In this document: one piece after another, positions 1 to 7,195 of the stretch
Numbering within the stretch: position 1 is the first letter of the stretch
How the letters are laid out: each line of letters starts with the position of its first letter
Assembly: GCA_050744245.1 (NCBI GenBank)
Contig: JBOGGX010000044.1
Span: 1-12,767, forward strand
Length of the DNA stretch: 12,767 nucleotides
Direction of reading: 5' to 3'
Origin: JBOGGX01 sp050744245
Lineage (GTDB): Bacteria > Actinomycetota > Acidimicrobiia > Acidimicrobiales > JBOGGX01
Notes under the pieces: generated by a model
The model's input: the letters and a program-made list of their open reading frames with translations, nothing else
What the model was told of the DNA's origin: nothing
Database searches by the model: none
Made by a program: the position numbers and the translations under genes

Positions 1-555
1 CGCCAGCACCACGCCGGCCCCGATCGCCGCGGGCGGCCAGGCCCGCCGGGCCAGGGCGGCCAGCACGGCGCCGGCCACGACCGTCATTCCGATGAGCAGC
101 AGGGCGCCGCCCAGCCGGGCGGTCGGCGCCAGCGGCCCGGCGACCTCGGCGTAGGCCAGCGTCGACAACGGCACCCCGCCGAAGGGCCACCGCCCGCGGA
201 CCGCCTCGACGAGCACGATCGCCGCCGGCAGGGCCAGCCAGCGCGCCGGGCTCCTCGGTGGGACGAGCACCGCGCCGAGTCCGAACATGGCCGACATGAT
301 CACGGCGGCCGCGACGTAGCCGGGGAGGGTGAACGGGGTCATCCACGTCAGCGTGGGGAAGAGGACAGCGGCCTCGGCGATGAAGCCCCGGACGAAGCGC
401 GATCGCGGGCCCTGCCCGGCCAGGGCCCAGTCGAGCAGGACGATGCCGGCGAAGGCCAGGGGCCAGAGCCCGACGGGCGGCAGGGCCGCGGCAATGAGCA
501 GACCCGAGGCGACGGTGACGGCGATGGCCGGTGGCCAGGTGCGGATGGGCGCCAT
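1..555 (-). CDS. lnt: Apolipoprotein N-acyltransferase, N-terminal part (3' end beyond window)
   Basis: Lnt is the membrane enzyme that adds a third acyl chain, taken from a phospholipid, to the N-terminal cysteine of lipoproteins. Only the first 185 residues lie in the window. They are strongly hydrophobic, with about six or seven likely membrane segments (roughly residues 9-28, 31-46, 59-75, 78-100, 105-118, 148-168 and 173 onward). Two family features are visible: an early LPPVGLWPLAF stretch (25-35) and GRWPFGGVPLSTLAYAE (121-137), which resembles the R-W-P-F-G-G-x-P-x-x-x-L-x-Y segment before the catalytic domain. The nitrilase-like domain with the Glu-Lys-Cys triad would lie off the left edge, so activity cannot be judged. 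The ATG at 555 is 7 bases after the hemG stop, with no clear Shine-Dalgarno, so translation is probably coupled. It is the last visible gene of the haem operon. Confidence 0.85.
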   Translation of the reverse strand, partial: MAPIRTWPPAIAVTVASGLLIAAALPPVGLWPLAFAGIVLLDWALAGQGPRSRFVRGFIAEAAVLFPTLTWMTPFTLPGYVAAAVIMSAMFGLGAVLVPPRSPARWLALPAAIVLVEAVRGRWPFGGVPLSTLAYAEVAGPLAPTARLGGALLLIGMTVVAGAVLAALARRAWPPAAIGAGVVLA

Positions 556-562
556 TCGGCGG

Positions 563-1945
563 TCAGGATCGCGCTGCGGCCAGGGCGGTGAGCGTCGCCC
601 GCGCCGCCCGGCGGCCCTGGTCGATGCACGCGGGAACGCCCAGGCCGCGGCAGGCGGCCCCGGCGACGGTCAGGCCCGGCGCCGCCGCGGCCAGGGCCGA
701 CTCGATCTCGGCGACCCGTTCGAGATGACCGACGTGGTACTGCGGGAACGAGCCCGGCCACCGGGTCACCCGGACCTCGAGCGGTTCGCGGTCGACGGCG
801 ACGACGTCGTCGAGCTCGCCGAGGAGCCGGTTCACGAGGGATTCGTCGTCCATGTCGATCGCGCGATCATCGCCCGCCCGCCCGGCCGAGACCCGCACGA
901 TGACCGGGTCATCGGGAACGCCGCGCAGGTGCGCCCACTTCGACGACGCCCAGGAGCAGGCCGTCATCAACCGCCTCTCGCGCCGCGGGACGAGGAAGCC
1001 GGAGGCGTCGAGCGGGCGGGTGATGGCGTCGGCGGCCAGGGCCAGCGTGACCAGCACGACCGATGCGTAGTCGATGCCGGCCAGCAGGGTCGCCGCATCG
1101 TGATCGAGCGGGCCGATCAGCTCGGCCGCGGCGGGCGCGGGCACGGCGAGCAGGACCGAGTCGGCGTCGAGCACGCCCCGAGGGGTCGCCACCCGCCACC
1201 CCACCGGTCCCGGCTCGATGCCCATGGCGGCGGTGTCGGTGCGGATCCCGGGGAGCCGGCCGGCGAGCGCAGCCACCAGCTCGCCCATGCCGTCGGGGAA
1301 GCTGTAGAACACCGGTGCGCCCGGGTCGCCCGCGCTCGCGGCGGACCGCACCTCCCTCGCCCCCTCGATCATGTTCCGGTGGGCGGCGGCGGCGGCCAAC
1401 TGGGGCGTGGTGGCCCGGACACTGAGCCGGTCGGGGTCACCGGCGTTGATTCCCCCGACGAGCGGACCGACCAGGCGATCGAGCACCTCATCACCCAACC
1501 GCTGGCGCACGACATCGCCGATGGCCGCGTCGTCGCCGTCGACCAGCGGGGGACCGGGGTCGTGGGCCGCCCGTTCGATCCCGGCCGGCGACAGGAGCCC
1601 GGAGCGGCCGACGGCGTCGAGGTCGGTCGGCACGCCGAGCAGCGTCTCCGCCGGCAGCGGGCGCAGCTCGCCGTCCACCACGACCAGCGCCGAGCGCTCG
1701 GCGGGCGACACCAGCCGGTCGGCCAGCCCGATCTCGCGAGCCAGGGTGACGCCGGCCGGGTGCCGGGCCAGGAAGGCGTCGGCCCCGGCGTCGACCGGGT
1801 GGCCGGCGAACGGCGTGGTGAGGATCTTGCCGCCGATCCGATCTGAGGCCTCGAGGACGACGACGTCGACCGCTGGTCCGGCGACGGCAAGCTCGAAGGC
1901 GGCGGCCAGGCCGGTGATCCCGCCGCCAACGACCGCGATCCTCAT
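563..1945 (-). CDS. hemG: Coproporphyrinogen III oxidase / protoporphyrinogen oxidase (HemY type, CgoX)
   Basis: This FAD enzyme oxidises coproporphyrinogen III to coproporphyrin III in the Gram-positive haem route; in the classical route the same family oxidises protoporphyrinogen IX. The 460 residues match the usual length. The Rossmann motif GGGITGL (7-13) is followed by Glu32 (VVVLEASDRIGGK), the ribose-binding acid, and then DAGADAFLARHP, the counterpart of the family's GPDSFLA segment. The C-terminal FAD motif is GLGVPACIDQGRRAA. The ATG at 1945 was chosen because MRIAVVGGGITGL begins exactly at the FAD fold, and it overlaps the hemH stop as ATGA. The open frame extends 83 codons upstream, but that part lies inside hemH and looks like shadow sequence. 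The CgoX reading rather than PPOX is inferred from the CpfC-type partner next door. Confidence 0.93.
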   Translation of the reverse strand: MRIAVVGGGITGLAAAFELAVAGPAVDVVVLEASDRIGGKILTTPFAGHPVDAGADAFLARHPAGVTLAREIGLADRLVSPAERSALVVVDGELRPLPAETLLGVPTDLDAVGRSGLLSPAGIERAAHDPGPPLVDGDDAAIGDVVRQRLGDEVLDRLVGPLVGGINAGDPDRLSVRATTPQLAAAAAHRNMIEGAREVRSAASAGDPGAPVFYSFPDGMGELVAALAGRLPGIRTDTAAMGIEPGPVGWRVATPRGVLDADSVLLAVPAPAAAELIGPLDHDAATLLAGIDYASVVLVTLALAADAITRPLDASGFLVPRRERRLMTACSWASSKWAHLRGVPDDPVIVRVSAGRAGDDRAIDMDDESLVNRLLGELDDVVAVDREPLEVRVTRWPGSFPQYHVGHLERVAEIESALAAAAPGLTVAGAACRGLGVPACIDQGRRAARATLTALAAARS

Positions 1946-2880
1946 GGAAGGGCCGAGGCGGCGTCGACCACCCGGCCGGCGAGCCCGCCGATCACCACCG
2001 GATCGTCGTTCACCGCGTCGGTGCGGGCGAAGGCCAGCCCGTGCGCCTCGGCCCGCCCCCTGGCTTCGACGTCGAGGTCGTACAGCACCTCGAGGTGGTC
2101 GGACACGTAGCCCTGGGCGCACACCACCAGCCCCTCGGCCCGACCGGTGCCGGCCAGGTCGTCGATCACGTCGAGGATGTCGGGGCCCCGCCACGGGTCA
2201 GGGGTGCGCCCCGCGCTCTGCCACGCGATGCCCCAACCGGCCCACCGGTTCAGGCCCACCCTCCGGGCCACCTCGGCCGCAGACTCCCGGAGCTGGTCGG
2301 GGTAGACGTCGTCGACCAGGACCCGCTCGGGGAGGCTGTGCGCGGTGAACAGCACCTTGGTCCGCTCCGGCATGGCCGTCAGCCGGTCGGCGATCCGCGC
2401 GGTGTGGAAGTCGAGCAGCTCGGGCAGGAGGTGCCAGCTCTCGACCGCGACCGACGGCACGCCCAACCCGTCGGCCGCGTCGTTGAGCCGTTCGAGGTAC
2501 TCGCCGACGCCCCCGCGGCTGTAGTGGGGGGCGAGCACCAGGCCGACGATGCCGTCGGCGCCGGCCTTGGCCAGCTCGGCCACCCCGTCCTCGACGAACG
2601 GCTCGGCGTGCTTCATCCCGAGGGCGGTGACGAACCGTCCGGGGTGGTCTGCCGCGAGAGCGGCGCCGAGCCTGGCCCGTTGGGCCTCGGTCCGCTCGCG
2701 GAGCGGCGACACGCCGCCGATGGCCCGGTAGCGGCCCTCGAGCGCGGCCAGCAGCTGCGGCGGGGGCGGCCGGCCCCGCCGGATGTGGGTGTAGTAGGTG
2801 AGGATGTCGCCCGGGCCGCTCGGCGTCCCGTAGGCCATCAGCAGCACGCCGACGGCCGCGGGCTCGCCGATGGGTTTCAC
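1942..2880 (-). CDS. hemH: Coproporphyrin III ferrochelatase (CpfC; ferrochelatase family)
   Basis: This enzyme inserts Fe(II) into coproporphyrin III, giving coproheme. The 312-residue protein closely follows the Bacillus subtilis enzyme as I remember it: LLMAYGTP with Tyr17 (iron-ligand tyrosine), ILTYYTHIRRGR, YRAIGGVSPL, GMKHAEPFVEDGV, LAPHYS, TAHSLPE with catalytic His181, WQSAGRTPDPWRGPD and DHLEVLYDLD with catalytic Glu264. There is a single cysteine (254), so the [2Fe-2S] cluster seen in several other actinobacterial ferrochelatases cannot be bound. Translation starts at GTG 2880, which overlaps the hemE stop (GTGA); the longer upstream open frame is hemE shadow. The stop overlaps the hemG start (ATGA). 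It lies between HemE and CgoX, which act before it. Family assignment is very secure; coproporphyrin specificity rests on similarity to the Bacillus enzyme. Confidence 0.95.
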   Translation of the reverse strand: MKPIGEPAAVGVLLMAYGTPSGPGDILTYYTHIRRGRPPPPQLLAALEGRYRAIGGVSPLRERTEAQRARLGAALAADHPGRFVTALGMKHAEPFVEDGVAELAKAGADGIVGLVLAPHYSRGGVGEYLERLNDAADGLGVPSVAVESWHLLPELLDFHTARIADRLTAMPERTKVLFTAHSLPERVLVDDVYPDQLRESAAEVARRVGLNRWAGWGIAWQSAGRTPDPWRGPDILDVIDDLAGTGRAEGLVVCAQGYVSDHLEVLYDLDVEARGRAEAHGLAFARTDAVNDDPVVIGGLAGRVVDAASALP

Positions 2881-3914
2881 CGCACGGTCCCGGTCTCGTG
2901 GACGCGTTCCACCACCCGTTCGAGGACGGCGGGGTCGGTCTCGGGCAGGACGCCGTGGCCCAGGTTGAACACGTGACCCGGATGACCGGCGTTGTCGTCG
3001 AGCACGCGCCTGAGCATCGGGGCGACCACGTCCCACGGCGCGAGGCAGGCCGCAGGATCGAGGTTCCCCTGGAGCGCCGGGCCGGGGCCGATCCTGGTGC
3101 GGGCGACCGACAGGGGGGTGCGCCAGTCGACGCCGACGACGTCGGCGCCGGCCTCGGCCATCAACCCCAACAGCTCCCCGGTGTCGACCCCGAAGTGGAT
3201 GCGGGGCACGCCGAGGTCGGCCAGGCCGCCGAGGACCTTCCGCGACGCGGGTAGCACGTGACGCTCGTACTCGCCCGGGCCGAGGGCTCCGGCCCAGCTG
3301 TCGAACAGCTGAACGGCGTCCACCCCGGCGTCGACCTGGGAGCGGAGGCTGGCCAGGGCCAGATCGGCCAGCCGATCGAGCAGGTCGGCCCACAGCCGGG
3401 GCTCGGCGTACATCAGCCGCTTGGTCAGGGCCAGGCTGCGAGATGGCCGGCCTTCGATCAGGTAGCTGGCCACCGTGAACGGCGCCCCGGCGAAGCCGAT
3501 GAGCGGCACGGTCAGCTCGCCGACCAGGATCTTGATCGTCTCGATCACGTGCGGCGTGTCGGCCTCGGGATCGAGCGGCCGCAGCCGCTCGAGGTCGGCC
3601 GACGATCGGAACGGCTCGGCGACCAATGGTCCGACGCCGGGGGCGACGTCCACGCCGAAGCCGATCGCGGCCACGGGCACGACGATGTCGGAGTAGAGGA
3701 TGGCGGCATCTACGCCGTAGCGCCGGACCGGCTGCATCGTCAGCTCGGCGGCCAGGTCGGGCCGGGCGACGGCGTCCAGGATGGTGCCGTCGCCCCGCAG
3801 GGCCCGGTACTCGGGCAGCGAGCGCCCGGCCTGGCGCATGAACCACACGGGCACGGTGTCGTGGGGTTCGCCGCGGCACGCGGCCAGGAACGGTGCCGTC
3901 GGCGTCACCGCCAC
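2877..3914 (-). CDS. hemE: Uroporphyrinogen decarboxylase
   Basis: HemE removes four carboxyl groups from uroporphyrinogen III to give coproporphyrinogen III in the cytoplasm. The 345-residue protein has the whole family signature: MRQAGRSLPEYR (26-37, substrate-binding arginines), LYSDIVVP with the essential Asp76, FAGAPFT (141-147) followed by Tyr151, VQLFDSWAG (201-209), and NLGHGVLPETDP near the C-terminus. The GTG at 3914 is preferred over GTG at 3908 because an AGGAG lies 9 bases before it (15 for the other). The first 10 bases overlap the end of the patatin gene, so translation is probably coupled. Its own stop overlaps the hemH start as GTGA. No residue expected to be essential is missing. 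Confidence 0.95.
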   Translation of the reverse strand: MAVTPTAPFLAACRGEPHDTVPVWFMRQAGRSLPEYRALRGDGTILDAVARPDLAAELTMQPVRRYGVDAAILYSDIVVPVAAIGFGVDVAPGVGPLVAEPFRSSADLERLRPLDPEADTPHVIETIKILVGELTVPLIGFAGAPFTVASYLIEGRPSRSLALTKRLMYAEPRLWADLLDRLADLALASLRSQVDAGVDAVQLFDSWAGALGPGEYERHVLPASRKVLGGLADLGVPRIHFGVDTGELLGLMAEAGADVVGVDWRTPLSVARTRIGPGPALQGNLDPAACLAPWDVVAPMLRRVLDDNAGHPGHVFNLGHGVLPETDPAVLERVVERVHETGTVR

Positions 3915-4891
3915 GAAGGACGGCTCCTGGGGAGCAGGGCGACGAGGTCGACGACGCTCGGATGGCGCAGGCGACGCAGCGTCGACGCCTTGGCCTGCTC
4001 GGCCACCGGGCCCCGGCGGCTGCGGTCCATCCAGTTCGTGCCCATCACCGCCAGGTCGGAGTCGGTCGGCTGCACCACCAGCACCGGGGTGCCGGCGGCC
4101 CGGATGGCCTTGACCTCCCGATCCAGCGTCATGCCCGCGATGACCCGGTTGCCCACCGTCGGCGAAGGACGCAGTGCCTTCCACCCGGCCCGCCAGGTGG
4201 CCGACATGGCGGAGACCACGACGACCACGTCGAAGCCCAACCCGGCCAGGAGGTCGGCGTTGCTCGGCGAGTGGGCCCCCCCGTCGACGTAGCTGTGGAC
4301 ACCGTGGCGCACCGGCGTCATGAAGCCGGGCACGGCCAGCGAGGCCTCGACCGCGGTGCCGACGTCGGCGTCGTCGACGTCTCGGCCGAAGACCACCCGG
4401 CGGCCGTCGCCCAGGCGGACGGCGCACACCCACAGTGGGTCGTCTGGCCACCCGCGGCCGTCGTAGAGGTGGCGGATGCGGTCGCCGATCGGCTCGGTGC
4501 TGTTCGTGCCGGGTGGCAGCAGCCCGGCCAGGGCCTTGCCCGGGCGGGGGGGCCACGGCGACATCAGGCTGGCCGCGACCATCGGCGGCGAGGCCGGTCG
4601 CGGCACCCTCGGCAATCGGGCGCCGGCGGGCAGGTCGGTCAGGCCGGACAGGCGACCGGCGATGAGCCGCCCCTCGGCCGACAGCGGCCGATCGAGGGCG
4701 TGGGCGAACTGGTCGGCGGGGGAGAGGCCGGCCCGCAGGACGGCGCCCATGACCGCGCCGGCCGACGTGCCCACGATGAGCTCGGCCGAACGGGCGTCCC
4801 AGCCCGTCGCCTCGTCGATCGCGGCGAGCACGCCGGTGTGGAACGCACCACCGACGACGCCACCGGCACCGAGCACCAACCCCACCGCCAT
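3905..4891 (-). CDS. Patatin-like phospholipase / lipid acyl hydrolase
   Basis: Patatin-family enzymes hydrolyse acyl esters of lipids with a Ser-Asp dyad. The 328-residue protein shows the glycine-rich oxyanion segment LVLGAGGVVGGAFHTGVL (5-22), the nucleophile elbow GTSAG with Ser43 (41-45), and the catalytic-aspartate motif DGG with Asp203 in SYVDGGAHSPSN (200-211). No signal peptide or clear membrane helix is visible, so it is probably cytoplasmic or peripheral. The ATG at 4891 places the first strand (MAVGLVLGAGG) right at the N-terminus, as usual; the upstream Shine-Dalgarno is weak. It is the first gene of the block that continues into hemE with a 10-base overlap, and it faces a divergent helicase gene across 87 bases. 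Its substrate is unknown. A role in haem synthesis is not established, and it may only share the transcript. Confidence 0.86.
   Translation of the reverse strand: MAVGLVLGAGGVVGGAFHTGVLAAIDEATGWDARSAELIVGTSAGAVMGAVLRAGLSPADQFAHALDRPLSAEGRLIAGRLSGLTDLPAGARLPRVPRPASPPMVAASLMSPWPPRPGKALAGLLPPGTNSTEPIGDRIRHLYDGRGWPDDPLWVCAVRLGDGRRVVFGRDVDDADVGTAVEASLAVPGFMTPVRHGVHSYVDGGAHSPSNADLLAGLGFDVVVVVSAMSATWRAGWKALRPSPTVGNRVIAGMTLDREVKAIRAAGTPVLVVQPTDSDLAVMGTNWMDRSRRGPVAEQAKASTLRRLRHPSVVDLVALLPRSRPSWR
3924..3928 (-). promoter_or_regulatory. Shine-Dalgarno of hemE
   Basis: AGGAG on the minus strand, 9 bases before GTG 3914 and inside the last codons of the patatin gene. It decides the hemE start between two in-frame GTG codons two codons apart. 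Confidence 0.6.
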
Positions 4892-4978
4892 CCGGCCATG
4901 CTCGCGCCGGGCGGCGGATCGACCAAAAGCGGCTGGTCACGGCGGAGGGCGCTCGTGCCCGGGCCCGGCCCCGATAGG
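4892..4978. other. Divergent intergenic region between patatin/haem operon and helD-like gene
   Basis: These 87 bases must hold the start signals of the minus-strand operon and probably those of the plus-strand helicase gene. The only structure I can point to is a short inverted repeat, gacca (4921-4925) with tggtc (4934-4938), with 5-base arms and an 8-base loop, which could easily be chance. On the plus strand TAGGAT (4975-4980) fits an actinobacterial -10 box. I find no convincing -35 for either direction, no iron-regulator box and no rifamycin-associated element. Confidence 0.5.
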
Positions 4979-4980
4979 AT
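4975..4980 (+). promoter_or_regulatory. Possible -10 box (TAGGAT) of the helD-like gene
   Basis: TAGGAT fits the TANNNT consensus. Transcription would begin near 4986-4988, after the ATG at 4979, and would yield a short leader carrying AAGGA (4997-5001) 7 bases before an in-frame TTG at 5009. No -35 match is seen, so this rests on the hexamer and on how well the downstream start fits. Confidence 0.3.
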
Positions 4981-7129
4981 GTCTGCTCCCCCAAGCAAGG
5001 ACGCGTCGTTGCCGGAACACCCCGACCTCGCTGCGGAACAGGCCTACATCGATCACGCGTACGAATGCCTCGAGGAGGCCAGGGTCTCGGCCTCACGACT
5101 CGAATCGATGGTCGAGGTCGGGCCACGGGGCGGCACCAACCAGGCCCGTTTCGAGCGCGACGTGATCTGGGACACGATCCTGGCCCGGCTGCGCGAGCTC
5201 GACATCGGCGACGCCTCGCTGGTGTTCGGCCGCATCGACCACGAGCCGGCCGACGACAACGGCCGCGACGGTCCCCGCGACAACGGCACGTACTACATCG
5301 GTCGCATCGCGGTGGCCGACCCGGCCCAGGAGCCCGTCGTCGTCGACTGGCGGGCACCGGTGGCCGAGCCCTTCTACCGCGCCACGGGCCGGCTGCCGAT
5401 GGGGCTGCGTCGCCGCCGGCACTTCGCCACCCGGGGCCGCACCCTGCTCGGGATCGAGGACGAGCTGTTCGGCGAGGCCGCCGAGCGGCTCGGCGTCGCC
5501 GCCGCCGAGCGTCCGGACGGGGTGAGCGGCTACAGCTCGCTCATCGCCGCGTTGGAGACCTCGCGCGGCGGCAAGTTGGGCGACATCGTGGCCACCATCC
5601 AGGCCGAGCAGGATGAGATCATCCGCTCCGAGCTGGCCGGGGTGTTGGTGGTGCAGGGCGGACCGGGGACGGGCAAGACCGTCGTGGCGCTCCACCGGGC
5701 CGCGTACCTGCTCTACACCCATCGCTTCCCCCTCGAGGGCCAGGGCGTGCTCGTCGTCGGGCCCAACCGGCTGTTCCTCGGCTACATCGACCAGGTGCTG
5801 CCGTCGCTGGGCGAGGCCGGTGTCGAGCTCGCGGTGCCGGCCGATCTCATCCCCGACGAGGTCACGATCCGGGGCTACGACGAGCCACAGGCGGCCAGGG
5901 TCAAGGGCGACCTGCGGATGGCCAAGGTGCTGGCCAAGGCGGTTCGGGACCGGCGGCGCCCGCTGCGCCACGACCTGGTCGTCGGCTACGGCGTCCAGAA
6001 CCTCAGGCTGAGCGTCGAGGAGAGCGCCCGCATCGTCAACACCGCCCGGCGGCGGGCCCGCACCCACAACCTGGCCCGGCGGTTCGTCGAATCCGCGGTC
6101 TACGAGGCGCTGGCCGCCGGTGGGCGGGGCGAGATCGATCCCGGACAGGTCCGCGAGCGGCTCCACCGCGACCCCGACGTCGTGGCCGCCCTCGAATGGA
6201 TGTGGCCGGTGCTCACCCCGGCCGAACTGCTCCACGACCTGTTCGGCTCGCGCGCCCTGCTCGGGCTGGCCGCCGGCCGCGAGCTGAACGACGCCGAACG
6301 CGAGCTGTTGTACCGGAAGCGGTCGGCGACCGTCGACGAGGTCGACTTCACCCACGACGACGTGCCGCTCCTCGACGAGGCCAGGGCGCTGCTCGGGCCG
6401 CGGGCCCGGCGCAGGTCGGACGAGGACGCTCTGCGCACCTATGGCCACATCGTGGTCGACGAGGCCCAGGACCTGTCGCCGATGCAGCTGCGCATGTTGG
6501 CCCGGCGGTCGCTCAACGGCTCGATGACCGTCGTCGGCGACATCGCCCAGGCCACCGGGGCCTGGGCCCACGCCAACTGGAACGAGATCCTCGATCATCT
6601 CCCGCGGCGCCGGTCGCCTCGCATCGAGGAGCTGACGATCGGCTACCGCATCCCGGAGGCGAGCATGGCGCTGGCCGCCAGGGTGCTGGCGGAGGCAGCC
6701 CCGGAGCTGGCGCCGCCCCGGTCGGTGCGCCACGGTGGCGACGAGCCCCGGATCGTCCGGGCCGCGTCGACCGACGCCCTGCCGGGCCTGGTGGCCGAGG
6801 TGGCCGCCGACGAGCTCGGCCATGTCGGCGCCGGCAACGTGGCCATCATCGCCCCCGGATCGCTCGTCGACGATGTCGGCGTCGCCCTCGAGGCCGCGGG
6901 CATCCCGTTCGGCCAGGCCAACCGGCACGGGCTCGACAAGCAGGTGACGATCGTCCCGATCCGGCTGGCCAAGGGGCTCGAGCTCGACGCCGCGGTGGTG
7001 GTCGAGCCGACGGCCATCGTCGAGGAGGAGGCCCAGGGTCTCCGGGCGCTGTACGTGGCGCTCACCCGGGCCACCCGCCGCCTGGCGGTGGTCCACGCCG
7101 GCCCGCTCCCCGCCGCCATCGCCGAGTAG
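4979..7129 (+). CDS. helD: HelD-like RNA polymerase-associated helicase (UvrD/Rep superfamily 1)
   Basis: HelD proteins are UvrD-like ATPases that push coiled-coil arms into RNA polymerase and release it from stalled DNA or RNA complexes. The 716-residue protein begins with a charged helical stretch (about 15-75) that fits the N-terminal secondary-channel arm. DNGTYYIGRI (101-110) and VVVDWRAPVAEPFYRAT (120-136) are typical of the family. Helicase motifs are Walker A GGPGTGKT (227-234), Walker B VVDEAQD (DEAQD 494-498), GDIAQ (about 520), YRIPEASM, KGLELDAAVV, and LYVALTRATRRL (691-702). The length agrees with the actinobacterial type. ATG 4979 was taken as start, but TTG 5009 (residue 11) has a better Shine-Dalgarno and may be the real one. 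The gene stands alone as a transcription unit or leads the ABC/flavoprotein genes after a 66-base gap. A DNA-repair UvrD role is less likely, because the N-terminal arm and these motifs are HelD-like. Confidence 0.87.
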   Translation: MSAPPSKDASLPEHPDLAAEQAYIDHAYECLEEARVSASRLESMVEVGPRGGTNQARFERDVIWDTILARLRELDIGDASLVFGRIDHEPADDNGRDGPRDNGTYYIGRIAVADPAQEPVVVDWRAPVAEPFYRATGRLPMGLRRRRHFATRGRTLLGIEDELFGEAAERLGVAAAERPDGVSGYSSLIAALETSRGGKLGDIVATIQAEQDEIIRSELAGVLVVQGGPGTGKTVVALHRAAYLLYTHRFPLEGQGVLVVGPNRLFLGYIDQVLPSLGEAGVELAVPADLIPDEVTIRGYDEPQAARVKGDLRMAKVLAKAVRDRRRPLRHDLVVGYGVQNLRLSVEESARIVNTARRRARTHNLARRFVESAVYEALAAGGRGEIDPGQVRERLHRDPDVVAALEWMWPVLTPAELLHDLFGSRALLGLAAGRELNDAERELLYRKRSATVDEVDFTHDDVPLLDEARALLGPRARRRSDEDALRTYGHIVVDEAQDLSPMQLRMLARRSLNGSMTVVGDIAQATGAWAHANWNEILDHLPRRRSPRIEELTIGYRIPEASMALAARVLAEAAPELAPPRSVRHGGDEPRIVRAASTDALPGLVAEVAADELGHVGAGNVAIIAPGSLVDDVGVALEAAGIPFGQANRHGLDKQVTIVPIRLAKGLELDAAVVVEPTAIVEEEAQGLRALYVALTRATRRLAVVHAGPLPAAIAE
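4997..5001 (+). promoter_or_regulatory. Shine-Dalgarno for an alternative TTG start of helD
   Basis: AAGGA, 7 bases before TTG 5009, which is in frame with the gene. The ATG at 4979 has no comparable site. Using TTG would shorten the protein by ten poorly conserved residues, leaving PEHPDLAAEQAYIDHAY after the start. Confidence 0.4.
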
Positions 7130-7180
7130 CCCGCAACCGGTTCGGGCTGAGTTCGGATGGCCTAACGGTCGGGTCGAAGC

Positions 7181-7186
7181 TAGCCT
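7181..7186 (+). promoter_or_regulatory. Possible -10 box (TAGCCT) giving a near-leaderless ABC ATPase mRNA
   Basis: TAGCCT fits TANNNT and ends 9 bases before the ATG at 7196, so a transcript would start at or within a few bases of the start codon. No Shine-Dalgarno is seen before this ATG, which agrees with a leaderless message. No clear -35 is present. GCTAGC (7179-7184), a 6-base palindrome, overlaps the box. Confidence 0.3.
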
Positions 7187-7195
7187 GACAGCGTC

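Noticed and set aside
4921..4938. Inverted repeat gacca / tggtc as an operator between the divergent genes
   Set aside because: Five-base arms with an 8-base loop are too short to separate from chance without conservation data.
3893..4978. Plus-strand extension of the helicase frame across the patatin gene
   Set aside because: The 362 extra residues show no domain and lie antisense to a patatin gene with complete catalytic motifs; HelD similarity begins only after 4979.
4892..4978. Rifamycin-associated element upstream of a HelR-like helicase
   Set aside because: Looked for the long GC-rich inverted repeat described upstream of helR in Streptomyces; nothing similar is present, so rifamycin induction is not supported.
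7129..7147. Hairpin gcccg / cgggc right after the helicase stop, possible terminator
   Set aside because: The stem is only five base pairs and no T-run follows; short GC stems are frequent by chance here.
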